Shown: positions 22,046-33,790, numbered from the stretch's first letter. The stretch is 64,000 nucleotides of DNA from Erythroxylum novogranatense (GCA_029891385.1 CM057233.1:52778063-52842062), one strand, 5' to 3'. A program made the numbers and translations. Notes: a model not told the origin generated them from the letters alone.

Positions 22046-22624
22046 AACTGCCTTTATTTGATCATACTATTATGCATGTATGCACATGTCCACTTTACAA
22101 TACATGCATCATATTAAAATCCCATATACCTAATTCTCACCATTTGAAATCAATTATGAACAATTTATGCACAATCAACACTTCTATATCACAATCCAAA
22201 TATCCCGAACACCCGTGGTCCGGAATCAATCAAATCAAACACATATAACCCGTCCTTAACTCCACATGGCATATTTGCATAAAATTAAACACATAAAGGT
22301 TGAGAAACCAACTAGGTTACTCACCTCAGAACTTCCGAGCTACTGATGGGAAGTCTCGCCTACGTCTGATGATCGGCGATCCACTTGAGCCGCTATAACA
22401 ATCAAAATATAAATAGCATTACTAATTATGTCAATTTCCATGTTCCATAATGCATATGAATTGAATAATGTACGTACTATACGTGTTATGACATTTTCGA
22501 CACAAATTCAAATTTCCCGATCTCAACTTCAAATTCCAGGATTCATAATCTCCAAATTCATAATTGAACCATCAAATTCCTAAATCCCATTCTTAAAAAC
22601 CTCCAATTTCATTAATCAGCATTC

Positions 22625-22815
22625 CTCGCCAAGCATCGGATCTTTCATTGGCGCCTCACGATCTCTCGTCAGGACGTACACGCGTACATTGCGACGACGC
22701 GCTGTCCATCCTTGTCATGCGCGCCTTCCACGCACGACGTCACAAGCGCGTCGAAGCATTCTGCTTTCGCCATGGCGTGTTTTTCGCTTCAATCACGGCG
22801 TGCGACCATAAACAC
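22625..22815. repeat. palindromic GC-rich word island, B 3' LTR
   Basis: A dense CG cluster with words such as ACGTACACGCGTACAT, GCACGACGTCAC and GCGACGACGCGC in otherwise AT-rich LTR. The sister LTR has the same island at 40730-40910 but many of its words differ, unlike the flanks, which are nearly identical. Confidence 0.6.
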
Positions 22816-23825
22816 GCCCAGAAAACCCAGAAAATCTCAGATTCTCGATAACAATCACTACCAAATTCAGGTTTTCTCCTCACAAATCACTCCTAAATAA
22901 TTCCATACATATCATACAACTAATTCTTAGCTTCTATTTCATCAAACAATCATTTTCCCCAAATCTAAACCCTAAAATCACCGAAAACCCCTATCGAAAA
23001 CCCTAACTCACAAATCCTTTAATACACCAACTAAATCATTCAAACAACTTTATAAATCAAATAATCAAACCATAAGAGACAAGATAGAAGTAACTTACTT
23101 GATTTATAACCTCAAATCTTCAAGGATTTCTCAACTCCAAGATCATCGACACCCACGGCTATCACCAAATAAAATTCCATCAACTTCTTCTCTATTCTTT
23201 TCCAAGCCAAAGGAATGATCAATGACAAAAGAAGAAAGCAATTGGCACAAAGAAATCGAGTAGCAATCCAAAGAAAGAAGATCACGAAGAAGAAGGAGAA
23301 AGCTTCGTGGAAGAGAAAGATTTCAAAGAGTAAGGGTTTAAATATCAAAGGAACAAGGGCTTGTTTGGCTAAAAGAATTTCCACCAGTCCAAATCCGAAC
23401 AAATTCAAACTAATTTCGAATTCTAATTTCTCCCGAATTCCAATGACTAAACCCTAATTCCTCAATTCGAATTTCTAACCTGTCCGAGCCATTGGATAAT
23501 CAATTTCGGAATCGAAAATCCAATTAACCAGTCATCGATCAATTTTCCGGTCCGGGCCTATTTCTCCGAAAATTCCAGAAAAATTCCTATAAATCCTCAA
23601 AAATAGAAAACTAATTATCATATACTCCAATTTCATAATTCAACTTCCTAACATCCTTTTCTAATTCAAATTCAATCATAGAGCCTATTTTGACCAAATT
23701 CTCACACATGACCTAATCATATCCAAATTCAAATTATCCAAATTAAGTCGGAAATATGTCATACATGTATGTACGTACAAATGCCAATTATACACAAATT
23801 CTATAATGCATGCTCGTGCCAAATA

Positions 23826-23830
23826 CGTAT
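23826..23830. repeat. target-site duplication CGTAT of element C, left copy
   Basis: CGTAT before TGATTGGACC at 23831; repeated exactly at 35258-35262. Confidence 0.9.
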
Positions 23831-24059
23831 TGATTGGACCAAGTTTATATTATAAATTAGGCCCGTTTTCTTTAGTAATTATGCATTTGTTGACTCCTGA
23901 TTTATGATTTTTATGCTTATTTTGGTCCCGCACATTGATTTTTGATAAATTGCACATTGTTAGTATTTTGTTGTCATTTGTCATTAATTTTGCATAATTT
24001 TTGTTGGGACAATTGATACTGCGAATGGGTTGTATTTTGTAGGACCAAAGGAGTCAACA

Positions 24060-24260
24060 TTCAACAAGTCAACACGCCGAGATTCATTGGCTAACTAAAC
24101 TCTCCATTCGCCGAGGCGTAATTAATGGTATTTAATTCTTTCGTCATGGAAAGTGACCATTCAACTTTCATTGCAATGAACGAAGCCATTAGTCATGAAT
24201 GAAAGTCGGATAATCCGCCTATATTTGGCAAAAGTTCCATTGTTCGACCCGCCTGCACGC
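24060..24260. repeat. CG-word island, C 5' LTR
   Basis: Words such as ATTCGCCGAGGCG and TTTCGTCATGGAAAG lie just upstream of the TATA box. The 3' LTR counterpart (34045-34195) differs at several of these words (for example TTCGCCACGCGAAAG), while the flanks agree. Confidence 0.55.
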
Positions 24261-24265
24261 ATCCC

Positions 24266-24272
24266 TATAAAA
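24266..24272 (+). promoter_or_regulatory. TATA box of element C 5' LTR
   Basis: TATAAAA, preceded by a CG-word island and followed by a pyrimidine-rich stretch, the usual layout of a plant RNA polymerase II promoter. The same box is at 34241-34247 in the 3' LTR. Confidence 0.6.
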
Positions 24273-25285
24273 CTTTACCATTTAGGGCAAAACCGAGACG
24301 GCCGCATGAGTTTTCTTCTCTTCTTTCCTTCGCTTCTAATAGTTTTCGTTTTACATTTGTTTTACTGATTCGCCGCTTCACCGGACGACGCCATCTCATT
24401 CATCTCTTCCATCGCTTTCTCATTTGCGTTACGTTCGTCGTTGGAAACATGAACCGAGGTGATCCTTCAACAAATAAGATTTCATCCGCACCATGGTCGG
24501 CTAAGTGTACTATCTTCTAAAATGTAGCAATGGTTGGAGTTCCGTGAGCTAAACAAGGGGTAATCGATTATAGTTAGGATTTTAGATTTGTATTTGCAAT
24601 GATCCGAGTTGGTATTTTTGCAATGTATTTCTGATTGAATCTTGCTATAGTTTAGTAGGATGTTAACTATGATCTATGGTATGGATCGATTTACTGAAGT
24701 TTGTGCCAAATACATGAAGTCTCATGTATGTTAAATGATTTGCATGAGTTGATTTAATCTACCTAGTTGTGTTTGGTTAAATTAATTTTGTGTTTATTTG
24801 ATTAACCTGTTGCATTAATCATTCCATAGCATACACTAAGGTTTTTAACAAATTTTAATTAATCGAGTTGATTAATTAATTTTTGGACTTAACGAGTTGT
24901 TAAGGTTTAGCTTTCGAAATTTAGTGGATTTCAAACCTCGATATTATTTTGAACGATGATGACCCGAGTTACATTTTCAGGAGAGTTTTAGTAATTTGAT
25001 TTCACACTTGTTTAATTTCAATCGTTTAACTTTCTAAAAATCCCAAAAACATTTATTCTTACTTTGGCTTAGTTTAATTTTTAGTTAATCAAATCAAAAC
25101 CCCCTTTTTATTGCTTTAATTGCATGCATCATTCAAACATTAGGCTAGTCTAGGATCAGTTAGTACACTGGTTCCTTGAGAGTCGACCCGAGGTTGCATC
25201 CTGTATTGCAATCCTTGGTATAAATTTTATTTGACCGGTTTCCGAGGATCAATTTTAATATTGAACGATAAGTCGACGATCAAAT

Positions 25286-25302
25286 TGGTGTTATGTTGGG
25301 GA
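25286..25302 (+). promoter_or_regulatory. primer binding site of element C, tRNA-Asp type, mutated
   Basis: TGGTGTTATGTTGGGGA starts 3 bp after the LTR. The usual Athila site complementary to tRNA-Asp is TGGCGCCGTTGCCGGGGA; the differences are mainly C-to-T changes and a short deletion. Confidence 0.65.
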
Positions 25303-25729
25303 ACCAAATTAATTGGTTCTTTAGGTTAGCCGTTGTTTGTTTTGATTTTAATTTTGTTGTTTGCATTTTATTTGCATTGCATAATTTCATTCTTAATTTC
25401 ATTACCTTAAGTGTTTTTAGTGTTAATTACATTTGTGATTTCATTCGCTTTGTTCTAAGTGTTTAGTCTGATTGTTTTGTTTATTGTGCTTAATTTTTAG
25501 TTAATTTCGCTTTGCTTTGTCGGTCTCAGCTTCTTGGTCGTGACGAGTTCATTGTTTGTCACAATAGTTCATCGATCATTGCAGCGAAGTTCATATATTC
25601 GCCGCAATGAAGTTACAATTTTACTCGATTCGCCGCAGAAGTTCTTACACGTCGCAAATAACTGAGTGAATTGAAGCCTTGCTATCCGTTGTCGCTTTAG
25701 TGAGCTATCTTAGTGAACTTCTCTTGTGC
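25303..25729 (+). other. leader of element C with CG-word island
   Basis: Non-coding leader between PBS and gag. T-rich, then at 25495-25665 a set of CG words (GGTCGTGACGAG, ATTCGCCGCAATGAAG, GATTCGCCGCAGAAG) like those in the LTR. Confidence 0.6.
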
Positions 25730-27430
25730 ATGCCCCGTAGACTTAGGCTAGTTCATTTTCAACCTGAAATTGAGCGACACCTTAGACAACTTAGGAAAAA
25801 CAAGAGAAAGCAAGAAAGACTTAGCATACTAGATCGACAAGAATCTGAGATGGCTGAACAACAAGAATATCCCGGTTACCCACCCCGAAATGGAGATCAC
25901 GGTCTTAACGGTGACCAGGAATGCGTAGATGACAACAATGCGAACATTAGACGTAGAACAATCCGCGAAGCTACAACTTCGGACGTAAACTACGATCCTT
26001 TCACTGCTGCCTGCCCTAACTTCGACGTCAATTTCGAAGTTAAAGGTTTATTGATAAACTCTCTCCCCAAATTTCACGGTTTGGCGGGAGAGGACCCTAC
26101 ATGCATCTTCAGCCCTCACAATGATCTCACAAAAGTATGAAGCTGTAGAGCACATCTGGACCAGTCTTTGTGGAAGGTATTCCACTTGTCGTTAGAAGGA
26201 AAGACCCGGAGTGGTATATGAGCCTCCCAAGGCATGTCGCGAATGCCTATCACAGTTGGGCCAACTTATGAAAGCTTTTCGGAAAAGTATTTTCCAGCTT
26301 CTAGGACGTCGTCGATGAGAAAGGAGATATATTCGCCAAACAAGATTATGACGAGTCCTCAGATGATTTTGGAATGATTCTAAGATCTGTTATCTCGGTG
26401 CCCCATCATCAAATCCACGATGAACAATTGGTTCAATATTTTTATGATGGGGTAAAGAATCAAGAAAAGGAATGTTGATGTCAGCATCGGAGGTTCGTTG
26501 ATTGACCTCACCGCACCAGAAGCTTGGGCCCTGATTAAGAGAATGGCCCTGAATCATCAACAGTATAGTGTCCGTGATTCCAGGAACGTGAATGAAGTGG
26601 GAGCCATGTCGGCTCAAACTAAGAGGATGGAGAGCCTGGAATCGAAGGTAGATTCCTTTGAACATCGGATAACTTCCCAGTTATCCTCGATCACGGCTGA
26701 ACTTAAGAATTTGAATGTGCATCGCCCATCACCTTCCACCGAACTGGTCGCACCCAGTTGTGATAGTTGGTGGGTCGGTGATGCACATTTCAAGTGTTTG
26801 TCCGGCAGATATGAAGAAGTCTCAGCAATGTATCAAGGTAGACAGGATCGAAAATGGGACCCGTATTCCAACACGTATAATGAGGGATGGAGATCCCACC
26901 CAAATTTTAGTTGGAGGAATAACGCGGAAAGAACACCAAACCGATTTCAGCAAGGGAGTGGAGCTGGTCAATCTACAAACCAGTTCCAGGATCAACAAGC
27001 GTTGACGGTGCAACAACCACCGCCACCAAAGGAGGACACCAACCAACTGCTGCATAGTATGATGACGTTGATGAAAGAGGAACGAACTTCGACAGCAACT
27101 CAATTCAATGCCATCGCAAACCTCATCCAACAGGACTCCGCTAAGAATGCTGCCCGTTTTAGCGCCTTGGAAAAACGCATGGACCAATGGGAGACCAAGG
27201 CAGAGAACTTGAACTCATATGTCACTCAATTGTCTAATAATTTGAGTGACAACCAAACTAAGAGTAGCGGAACCATTCCCTCCAACACGGTCATTAACCA
27301 TAAGAGTTTAAATGCAATTGAGCTGAGGAGTGGAAAGAAAGTGCATTTCGACATTCCTGAAGAAGAAGAATGCATCAAGAAATTGAGGTCAAGAAGCGCC
27401 TCAAGTGAGAGAGAAGCAAGCTGTGCGATC
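25730..27430 (+). pseudogene. gag: Athila gag, frameshifted
   Basis: Begins MPRRLRLVHFQPEIERHLRQ; I prefer this ATG (25730) to the one 17 codons upstream because the basic start fits gag. Up to 26137 it gives the Athila-type phrase FEVKGLLINSLPKFHGLAGEDP, then a frameshift breaks the capsid-like domain (26100-26500; phrases of the domain remain in other frames). A second open block (26498-27439) carries the gag C-terminal part: LTAPEAWALIKRMA, a glutamine/asparagine-rich stretch, a heptad-like region about residues 120-240, and LNAIELRSGKKV, typical of the gag-protease junction. It would form the particle shell. Not functional as shown. Confidence 0.8.
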
Positions 27431-27950
27431 AGAGAGTGATCGCGAAGAAGAATTGTTGAGAAACAAGAAGCAATCAACAATTGAGGATAAAGAGCAATCA
27501 TCGAGCATTTTAGGAAGAAGAGTTGATAAGGATAAATCGAGCATAAATGAACCAGCAAGTAAGGAAGTCAACTTAAAGGACCTCCCTTTTCCGAATTCGT
27601 ATCTGATGAGCAAGAGAGTCAATGAGCTCAAACATGAAAAAGAAATCATTGACCTGTTTGGGAAGGTTGAAGTCAATGTGCCCCTGCTGGATTTGATTAA
27701 GAAAGTGCCGGCCTACGCCAAGTACCTGAAGGACTTGTGCACGAACAAGCGAAAATTTAGGCCTAATGAACGTGTCCAGGTGAGTTCGAATGTGTCAGCT
27801 TTATTCAAGCCCCAAATTCCGGTCAAGTGCCAGGATCCAGGCTCATTTACCATTCCTTGTGTTATAGGAAAGGTAACAATTGGGAGAGCATTATTGGATT
27901 TGGGGGCGGCAATTAACGCCATGCCGAAATCATTTATGAAGCCCTAGGCG
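27405..27950 (+). pseudogene. pol: Athila aspartic protease, truncated by stop
   Basis: An open block of 180 codons overlaps the gag end in another frame. Its second half is the Athila protease: VPLLDLIKKVPAYAKYLKDL (residues about 88-107), PGSFTIPCVIG, then the catalytic motif DLGA at 27897-27908 (residue 165), with AAINAMP after it. A stop follows soon after, where the family continues for about 100 residues; remnants of that part are seen in other frames at 27960-28330. It would cleave the gag-pol polyprotein. Confidence 0.8.
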
Positions 27951-28549
27951 TTAAAGCATAAACCTACCACGGTAGTTTTACAGTTGGTGATAGATCCTTC
28001 CGCCATCCAAAGGAATTATTGAGGACATCTTAGTTCAGTTAAAGGATTAGTGTTTCGCAGATTTCTATGTTCTAGATATGTCTTCGAAGTTGTGCAGACA
28101 CTTCTTTGATTCTTGGTCGAATTCTTCCTTCTGGACAAATGGTACAAATATCAATATGATGGAAGGGAAGATCACCATGGAGGTAGGTGATCGATCCATA
28201 AGCTTCAGCATGTACGAAGCCATGAAACACCCACATGAGGATTACTCACTCCTTGGAGTTAACATGCTTAGCGTTCTTTCTACTCAATCAGAATCTGATA
28301 AGGATCTGCACGGTAAGTCGTCTAATCTTTAATTGTGTTCGCTCGGCATCCAAGAGAATTCTTCGATTGATCCTTTCAATTGTCCAGAAAAATGCAGAAA
28401 CCTTTTCTCCTCGAGCTTCCTAAGTTGGTCCTTCCATTTTACAACCCCTTAATTAGAACTAAAACCCTTACCTCACTCATTGAAATACGCTTTTACGGAG
28501 CCCAATAATAAATTACCGGTCATAATTGCAAATTCATTATCCGAGCTTG

Positions 28550-29290
28550 AAGAAAATCAACTTTGAAAGTGTTGACGAGCATAAGCGCAGCAATAGGGTG
28601 GTCATTAGCGACATACCGGATTAGCCCGACCCTTTGCACTCATAGGATATTGTTGAATGAGGGTTCCAAGACAAGAAGGCAACCCCAAATAAGATTGAAC
28701 CCGCTAATCTCGGATGTAGTAAAAAGAAAATCACAAAGTCATAAGTCTTTGGGATTATTTATCCTATCTCTCGACGGTGAATGGGTCAGCCCCATTCATG
28801 TGGTTCCCAAAAGAGCGGGATCACTGTGGTGAAAATGAGAGGATGAACTCATCCCTACTAGAGTGCAAAATTAATTGGCGAGTTTGTATCGACTATCGCA
28901 AATTAAACGACGCCACTAGAAAGGACCACTTTCCTTGCCATTCATCGATCGATGCTAGAAAGGTTAGCGGAAATCGCGTTCGCTTTCTTAGATGGTTTTT
29001 CGGTTACTTCAAGTACCCATTGCACCGAGGACCAAGATAAGACCACGTTTATTTGTCCCTTCGCACCTTTGCGTGTCGCAGATGCCTTTTGGTTTATGTA
29101 ATGCCCCGCATACTTCCAAATACAGTGATGGCCGTCTTCGCGATTTTTGGAAGAAAGTATGGAAGTCTTCATGGATGACTTCACGCCACACGGCGATTCA
29201 TTCAACTCCTGCCTCTTTAACCCGACTAAAGTTCTTAAGAGATGCATCGAGAAGAACTTGATCCTTAACTTCAAAATGCCATTTTATGGT
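28550..29290 (+). pseudogene. pol: Athila reverse transcriptase, multiple frameshifts
   Basis: Pieces in order: IGWSLATYRISPTLCTHRIL (28594-28653), WVSPIHVVPK (about 28780-28810), CIDYRKLNDATRKDHF (about 28886-28933), MPFGLCNAPHT (about 29080-29112) and the catalytic box VFMDDF with FMDD at 29168-29179. The catalytic aspartates are kept, yet the frame changes at least three times, so no RT can be made. The stretch 27951-28549 is decayed protease-RT linker. Confidence 0.85.
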
Positions 29291-29950
29291 AAATGAAGGT
29301 ATTGTGCTTGGACATTTGATTTCAAAGAAAGGAATTGAAGTCGATAAAGCTAAAATCGAAGTCATATCTTCCCGCTTTATCCTACCCGCATCCGTGATAT
29401 CGTGTCATTCTTAGGTCATCTTGAGATTTTACTGCGATTTATTAAGGATTTTAGCAAAATCGCCTTCCTCTTTCAAAACTCTTGCAAAGGATGAGAAATT
29501 TGAGTTTGATGCTTCATGCCAAAAGGCTTTTGATACACTTAAAGCCAAACTCATTTCCTCCTATTCTAGTTGCCTCTGCTTGGCATTTGCCTTTTGAACT
29601 TTCGTGTGATGCTTCCAATTATCTTTGTGGGAGCTATGTTAGGACAACATGAGGAGAAGTTAGCTCGAGTTATTGCATACGCTGCTCGAACTTTAGATCC
29701 AAATTTCAAGCCAACTACACCACAACCGAGAAAGAGCTCTTTGCAATAATCTTCGCTTTAGAAAAATTCCGCCAAGATTTGCTTAATTCCCATGTCATCA
29801 TTTTCACCGATCACGTTATTTATTAAGCACCTCTTGTGGCCACAATCGAAACCCAGATTGATCCGTTGGACTTTGCTTCTTCAAGAGTTTGATATTGAGA
29901 TTAAAGATCGAGCTGGTGCCGCAAACCAAGTAGCTGACCATCTGAGCAGA
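29291..29950 (+). pseudogene. pol: Athila RNase H, frameshifted
   Basis: Recognisable motifs in changing frames: CDASN (about 29608), [16 protein letters not shown] (about 29728-29775) and IFTDH (about 29799-29815), then the link into the integrase with [11 protein letters not shown] in the open block that begins at 29792. The Asp and Glu residues of the active site are visible but no continuous frame joins them. Confidence 0.75.
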
Positions 29951-31393
29951 CTACCACAAGATACTAAAGGAGTAGACTCTTCCGATCTGATTTGTGATTC
30001 TTTTCCGGATTCTGTCCTGTGTGCCGCAGTTCTCAAGGAGCCTTGGTATGCGCATATTGTCAATTACTTAATGACAAATTTAACCCCTGTCTGTATGACT
30101 CGGGGGCAGGCTCAGAAATTGAAGAGTGAAGCTCGGCATTACATTTGGGACGAGCCTTACCTTTGGAAGATATGCAGTGACCAAGTAATTCGTCGATGTG
30201 TCACTGACGAGGAATTCAATGACATACTATCGGCTTGCCACTCCATGGTCTGTGGGGGACATTTCAGTGCTAGAAGAACAGCTAGAAAAGTTTTGGATTC
30301 AGGATTCTTCTGGCCTACAATTTTTCGGGACTCTTTCCATTTTTGCCAAGCGTGCGACAAGTGTCAACGTTTCGGAGGGTTAGGGAAGCGCCATGAGATG
30401 CCGCAACAACCAATGATGTTCTGCGAAATCTTTGATGTTTGGGGTATCGATTTCATGGGACCGTTTCCCCCATCGTTCGGGTTCGTGTATATTCTCTTAG
30501 GAGTGGACTATGTTTCGAAATGGATCGAGGCTGTACCGACTAGACAAGATGACGCGCAGGCAGTCACTAAATTCCTCAAATCCAATATCTTCTGTCGATT
30601 TGGAATTCCCAAGGCAGTGGTGAGCGATCGTGGAACCCATTTTTGCAACCGGATTATTACTAACTTGCTTTCCAAATTTGGAGTTACCCACAAGGTCTCT
30701 ACTGCCTACCACCCACAAACCAATGGTCAAGGTAAGTTTCAATGTAGAGGTTAAGCACATTTGGAAAGGATAGTCAAGCCTCTAAAAGGATTGAGTCTGC
30801 ATTTAGAAGAAGCACTGTGGGATCGATCGCTTATAAATCCCGATAGGAATGTCCCCATACCGTTGATTTATGGCAAGGCCATCATTTACCGTGGAGCTAG
30901 AGCATAAGGCCTATTAGGCAAGAAACAATGCAACATGGATTTTGACCTATCGGAATGGAAAGGAAACTCCAACTGCAAGAATTAGAGGAGTTGCGACTTG
31001 AAGCATATGAGCACTCTCGGCTCTACAAGGAAAAGGCCAAACTGATACATGACAAGATTCTTCTCCGAAAGACTTTTAAGGAAGGCGACAAAGTGCTCTT
31101 ATATAAAGCTCGCTTCACATTCAAACTCGCAAATTCAATCATCGCTGGAAGGGCCTTATGTGGTAGTTAAAGTACATAATTTTGGTATGATAGAACTTTT
31201 GCAGAACAAACCGGCGCATTTATTTCGTGTCAATGGACATCCGCTCAAGCTCTATCATGGGACTCCTCAACCGTCAGAATTATCGGGTTACTTCTTTCCT
31301 CACCGCTTATCTCGTTATATGTCTTTGCTTTTGTTGCAAATTTTTATCGTCGTGATTCATTGTTTAAGTGTGGGGGAAAGACCCAATCAATAA
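29951..31393 (+). pseudogene. pol: Athila integrase, catalytic Glu lost
   Basis: An open block (29792-30754) carries the zinc-binding N-terminus (H-x-H in [10 protein letters not shown] and CxxC in [10 protein letters not shown]), the first catalytic Asp in WGIDFMGPF and the second in VVSDRGTHF. After PQTNGQ a shift changes the frame before the catalytic Glu and a stop follows, so the DDE triad is incomplete. The C-terminal region resumes at 30955-31170 (LQELEELRLEAYEHS, then FKEGDKVLLYKAR) and 31049-31393 (GPYVVVKVHNFG). No chromodomain, as expected for Athila. Confidence 0.85.
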
Positions 31394-31663
31394 ATTTAGA
31401 TGTAGTTAGGTAGGATTTCCCTTTCTATTCTGTTCATTTGATTACCCTTTGTTAGTTCTACGTGGGATGTATTGGGTGACTCGCCGCAATAACTCTCATT
31501 GTGTCGCCGAGGCTAATGTAGGTTTTGCTTTTATTCAAGCTGCGGCTAGCGATTGCCTCGTCAGCGCGAATCGACCATCTTGCCCTCCGACCGTTGGACA
31601 TCTCTTTTGTCCGGACCCTTTCCGCTCTTTTTCCTTTCGCGCCTTTTTGTTTGCCTCTCCCAC

Positions 31664-31672
31664 ACTATTTAT
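31664..31672 (+). promoter_or_regulatory. candidate internal TATA box of element C
   Basis: CTATTTATT followed by a long CT-rich leader, the same arrangement as at the LTR promoter. It could drive the downstream ORF; this is inference. Confidence 0.3.
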
Positions 31673-31782
31673 TCTCCTTCCTCTTCTTTCTTTTCTCCCT
31701 CACTCTCTCGCTTCTTCGCCACCTCTGCTCTCATTCGCTTCAGAGTCGCCTCCTTCAAATTCTCCTCCACCGTCGACTCGTA

Positions 31783-32061
31783 GTAAGCCTTTTCATTTCG
31801 CTTTCCTTTTCGTTGGTTCATGTTTAGTTTGGGTCCTCGAAGCGCTTTTAAGGTGGTTATGATCGCGCTGTCACGCGATTTAACTTCATAATTGTCATGA
31901 CGAACGAAGAAGCCCATTCGTCGCAGCAGACACTCCTATTCGTCATGATTTAATGGTCATGATTCTCGATTCGTCGTGACTTCGAGGGTTAGTCGCGACG
32001 AGGCGGGTGATTCTGTATGATTTTGAGGGCTAAGTTTGGCTTCTATTATTTGTAATTACAG
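31783..32061 (+). other. candidate intron upstream of the 113-codon ORF
   Basis: GTAAGC at 31783 fits a donor and TTACAG ending at 32061 an acceptor, giving 279 bp. The acceptor is 5 bp before the ATG at 32067. A CG-word island (about 31870-32010, for example ATTCGTCGTGACTTCGAGG) lies inside. Splicing is not shown by the sequence alone. Confidence 0.3.
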
Positions 32062-32066
32062 GAATC

Positions 32067-32408
32067 ATGTCTCATACTCACAATGCTAGCAGTAGCGAGA
32101 AACCTCCTCCTCTTGCTTCTTCCGCAATTTCGTCTCGTGAGTCTCCTCCACCTGTAGTTGCCTCAGCTTCTCCCGAGGTGGCCATGCTTCGAGCAAATAT
32201 TCGTCATCTTGAGACTCAACTAGAGGCTGATCACGAGACCTTCCGCTCCATACAGAACATAATTACCGCTCGTCTTCAGTCACCCGTTCCGTCTCCGGTC
32301 ACGGCTGCTCCTAACTCTTTCCCTATAGTTCCGCCTCACCTTCTTTTTCGTGCTCCTCGTGTCGCTGCCCCTCCCGAACCGCCCGTTGAGGATGATCCTC
32401 CTGCGTAG
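32067..32408 (+). CDS. 113-aa ORF of element C, unknown function
   Basis: I do not recognise a family. Starts MSHTHNASSSEKPPP; the N-terminal 45 residues are serine/proline-rich, residues about 48-78 (EVAMLRANIRHLETQL and on) could form a short amphipathic coiled coil, and the rest is proline-rich with an acidic end. No signal peptide or membrane segment is seen, so it does not look like an envelope glycoprotein. It lies where Athila elements carry ORF3. It may be a degenerate C-terminal part of such an ORF or spurious. Confidence 0.35.
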   Translation: MSHTHNASSSEKPPPLASSAISSRESPPPVVASASPEVAMLRANIRHLETQLEADHETFRSIQNIITARLQSPVPSPVTAAPNSFPIVPPHLLFRAPRVAAPPEPPVEDDPPA

Positions 32409-33237
32409 TTTAGACTGTTTCTTTTCTTTCGTTATTTTTGTTTTTGCTGTATTTTCTGTTTCTTGATATCTTTTGTTTTTCTTCGGATCCTTCTTTTCAG
32501 CCACACATTTTGAGCTTAATGATATATCCTCGTTCTCTTTGTTTTCTAGTTGCTTCCTGCTTTCCTCTCGTACCTCGATGCTTCGCCATCATGACAATGC
32601 CATGTTTAAGTGGGGGAACTGCTCCTTTATATTCGCATTGTACACCTATTAAAATTTGTGCATAATTTTGTGGCCCGTTGCTTTTATCGATAAATTTGGA
32701 CTCAATCAAAACATTTTCTGCACTTGTTCTTTTGTGCCCTTGCATGCAAAACCCTTATAAGTTTCAAATCGATACTTGAGTTTTGAAAATGCTCTCCATT
32801 CTTCAAACGATAATTGGTTTTGGCAAAATTTTAACTTTTGAAGTTTTCAAAACAAAGTAAATGGGAGCATGCTAACAAGGTAGCATTTTAAGTTTTAAGA
32901 CTTGAGATTGATCATCGAGACAAAACCTTATCGAAGGATATTCGAGCCAAATTTTTCTCTATATTTTGTGTGTGCATCCGCTTAGTCCATTCTTCTCTAG
33001 AACTTGTGTCATTTTTTACTCAAAGCTTGATGGACTAGATTTTGTGGATATGATAGAGGCTCTTTCTTTCAGCTCTTTCCCCAAACACCAACCCTTAAAC
33101 ACTTTTTCCTCTTGCTAGCCCCTTGAGCCTTTTGCTATGAGCATTTGCATACATTCTTAGATGATCGGTAGTCTGTGTTTAGTTATTAGCTGTTGAAAAA
33201 AAAAAGTGTTGAAAAATGAAAAGTGTTAGTCTTGTGT

Positions 33238-33299
33238 ATCCCGAAAAGGGATCATAATGTGTTGCATCCCAAAAAGGGATTAGCATCTCAAAATGAGAT
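33238..33299. repeat. three-hairpin covarying array upstream of the C 3' LTR
   Basis: ATCCC-GAAAA-GGGAT (33238-33252), ATCCC-AAAAA-GGGAT (33266-33280), ATCTC-AAAAT-GAGAT (33285-33299). All have 5-bp stems and 5-nt loops; the third has a compensated C-G to T-A change. A-runs flank the array (33196-33205 and 33304-33315). Confidence 0.8.
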
Positions 33300-33790
33300 A
33301 GCCAAAAAAAAAAAAGTGTGTGTATTCAATTTATTTTAGTGTAGTGTTTTAGTTTTGCTGTTGACATCGATTCCTCACTTTATGCGCATGCTCATATTTT
33401 TTCTTTCTTTCACATCATCCATTCATTTAGCCTTCCGCTCATTACAACCCTTAAAGACCTCTTGATCTTCAAACCGATAGTCCTTGTAGTGGAGAAATAA
33501 AATTGATACAAGCTTCATGGTAGGAGATGTATTAAGCGATTGAGAGAAAATATCCCTACTATACAAGTGAGACGAGCGTAAACACCATATCCCGAGTGAT
33601 TCTCTGTTGTTCAATCTCTCGTGCTTAAATTCTTTCAATGTTTGTTTTATTAGCACTCTTTCAATTTCTCTGCGTTAGAATTACGATAAAGTGGATTGAG
33701 TCAATTTTGGTTGTTGTTTGAGCATGGGCAGAATTTTCTTTTACTCTTGTACCTTTTGACTCTTATAAGCTTTGTTCAGAGTACAAAGGT

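Larger units (their letters stand above)
21277..23830 (-). mobile_element. 3' LTR of element B, main part
   Basis: Aligns end to end with 39397-41961. It is split at 23830/35263 by element C, and the last 41 bp of + strand sequence lie at 35263-35303. Contains the two-hairpin block (21678-21717), hairpin array (21915-22045) and a palindromic GC island (22625-22815). Reading frames here (21131-21430, 22648-22900, 23112-23457) are non-coding LTR sequence. Confidence 0.9.
23831..25282 (+). mobile_element. 5' LTR of element C
   Basis: Starts TGATTGGACC and ends GTCGACGATCA; the 3' LTR starts TGATCGACC and ends GTCGATTTATCA. The two are nearly identical outside CG-rich words. Contains a CG-word island (24060-24260), a TATA box (24266-24272) and a CT-rich leader after it. 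Confidence 0.9.

Noticed and set aside
22648..22900. Arg/His-rich ORFs in a CG-rich patch, considered as a gene or CpG-island promoter
   Set aside because: The patch is part of the B LTR and its sister copy at 40730-40910 does not keep the frame.
31449..31862. 137-codon ORF with a hydrophobic stretch, considered as an envelope-like protein
   Set aside because: It reads a CT-rich leader; three overlapping frames look alike in composition, and no signal peptide plus ectodomain arrangement is visible.
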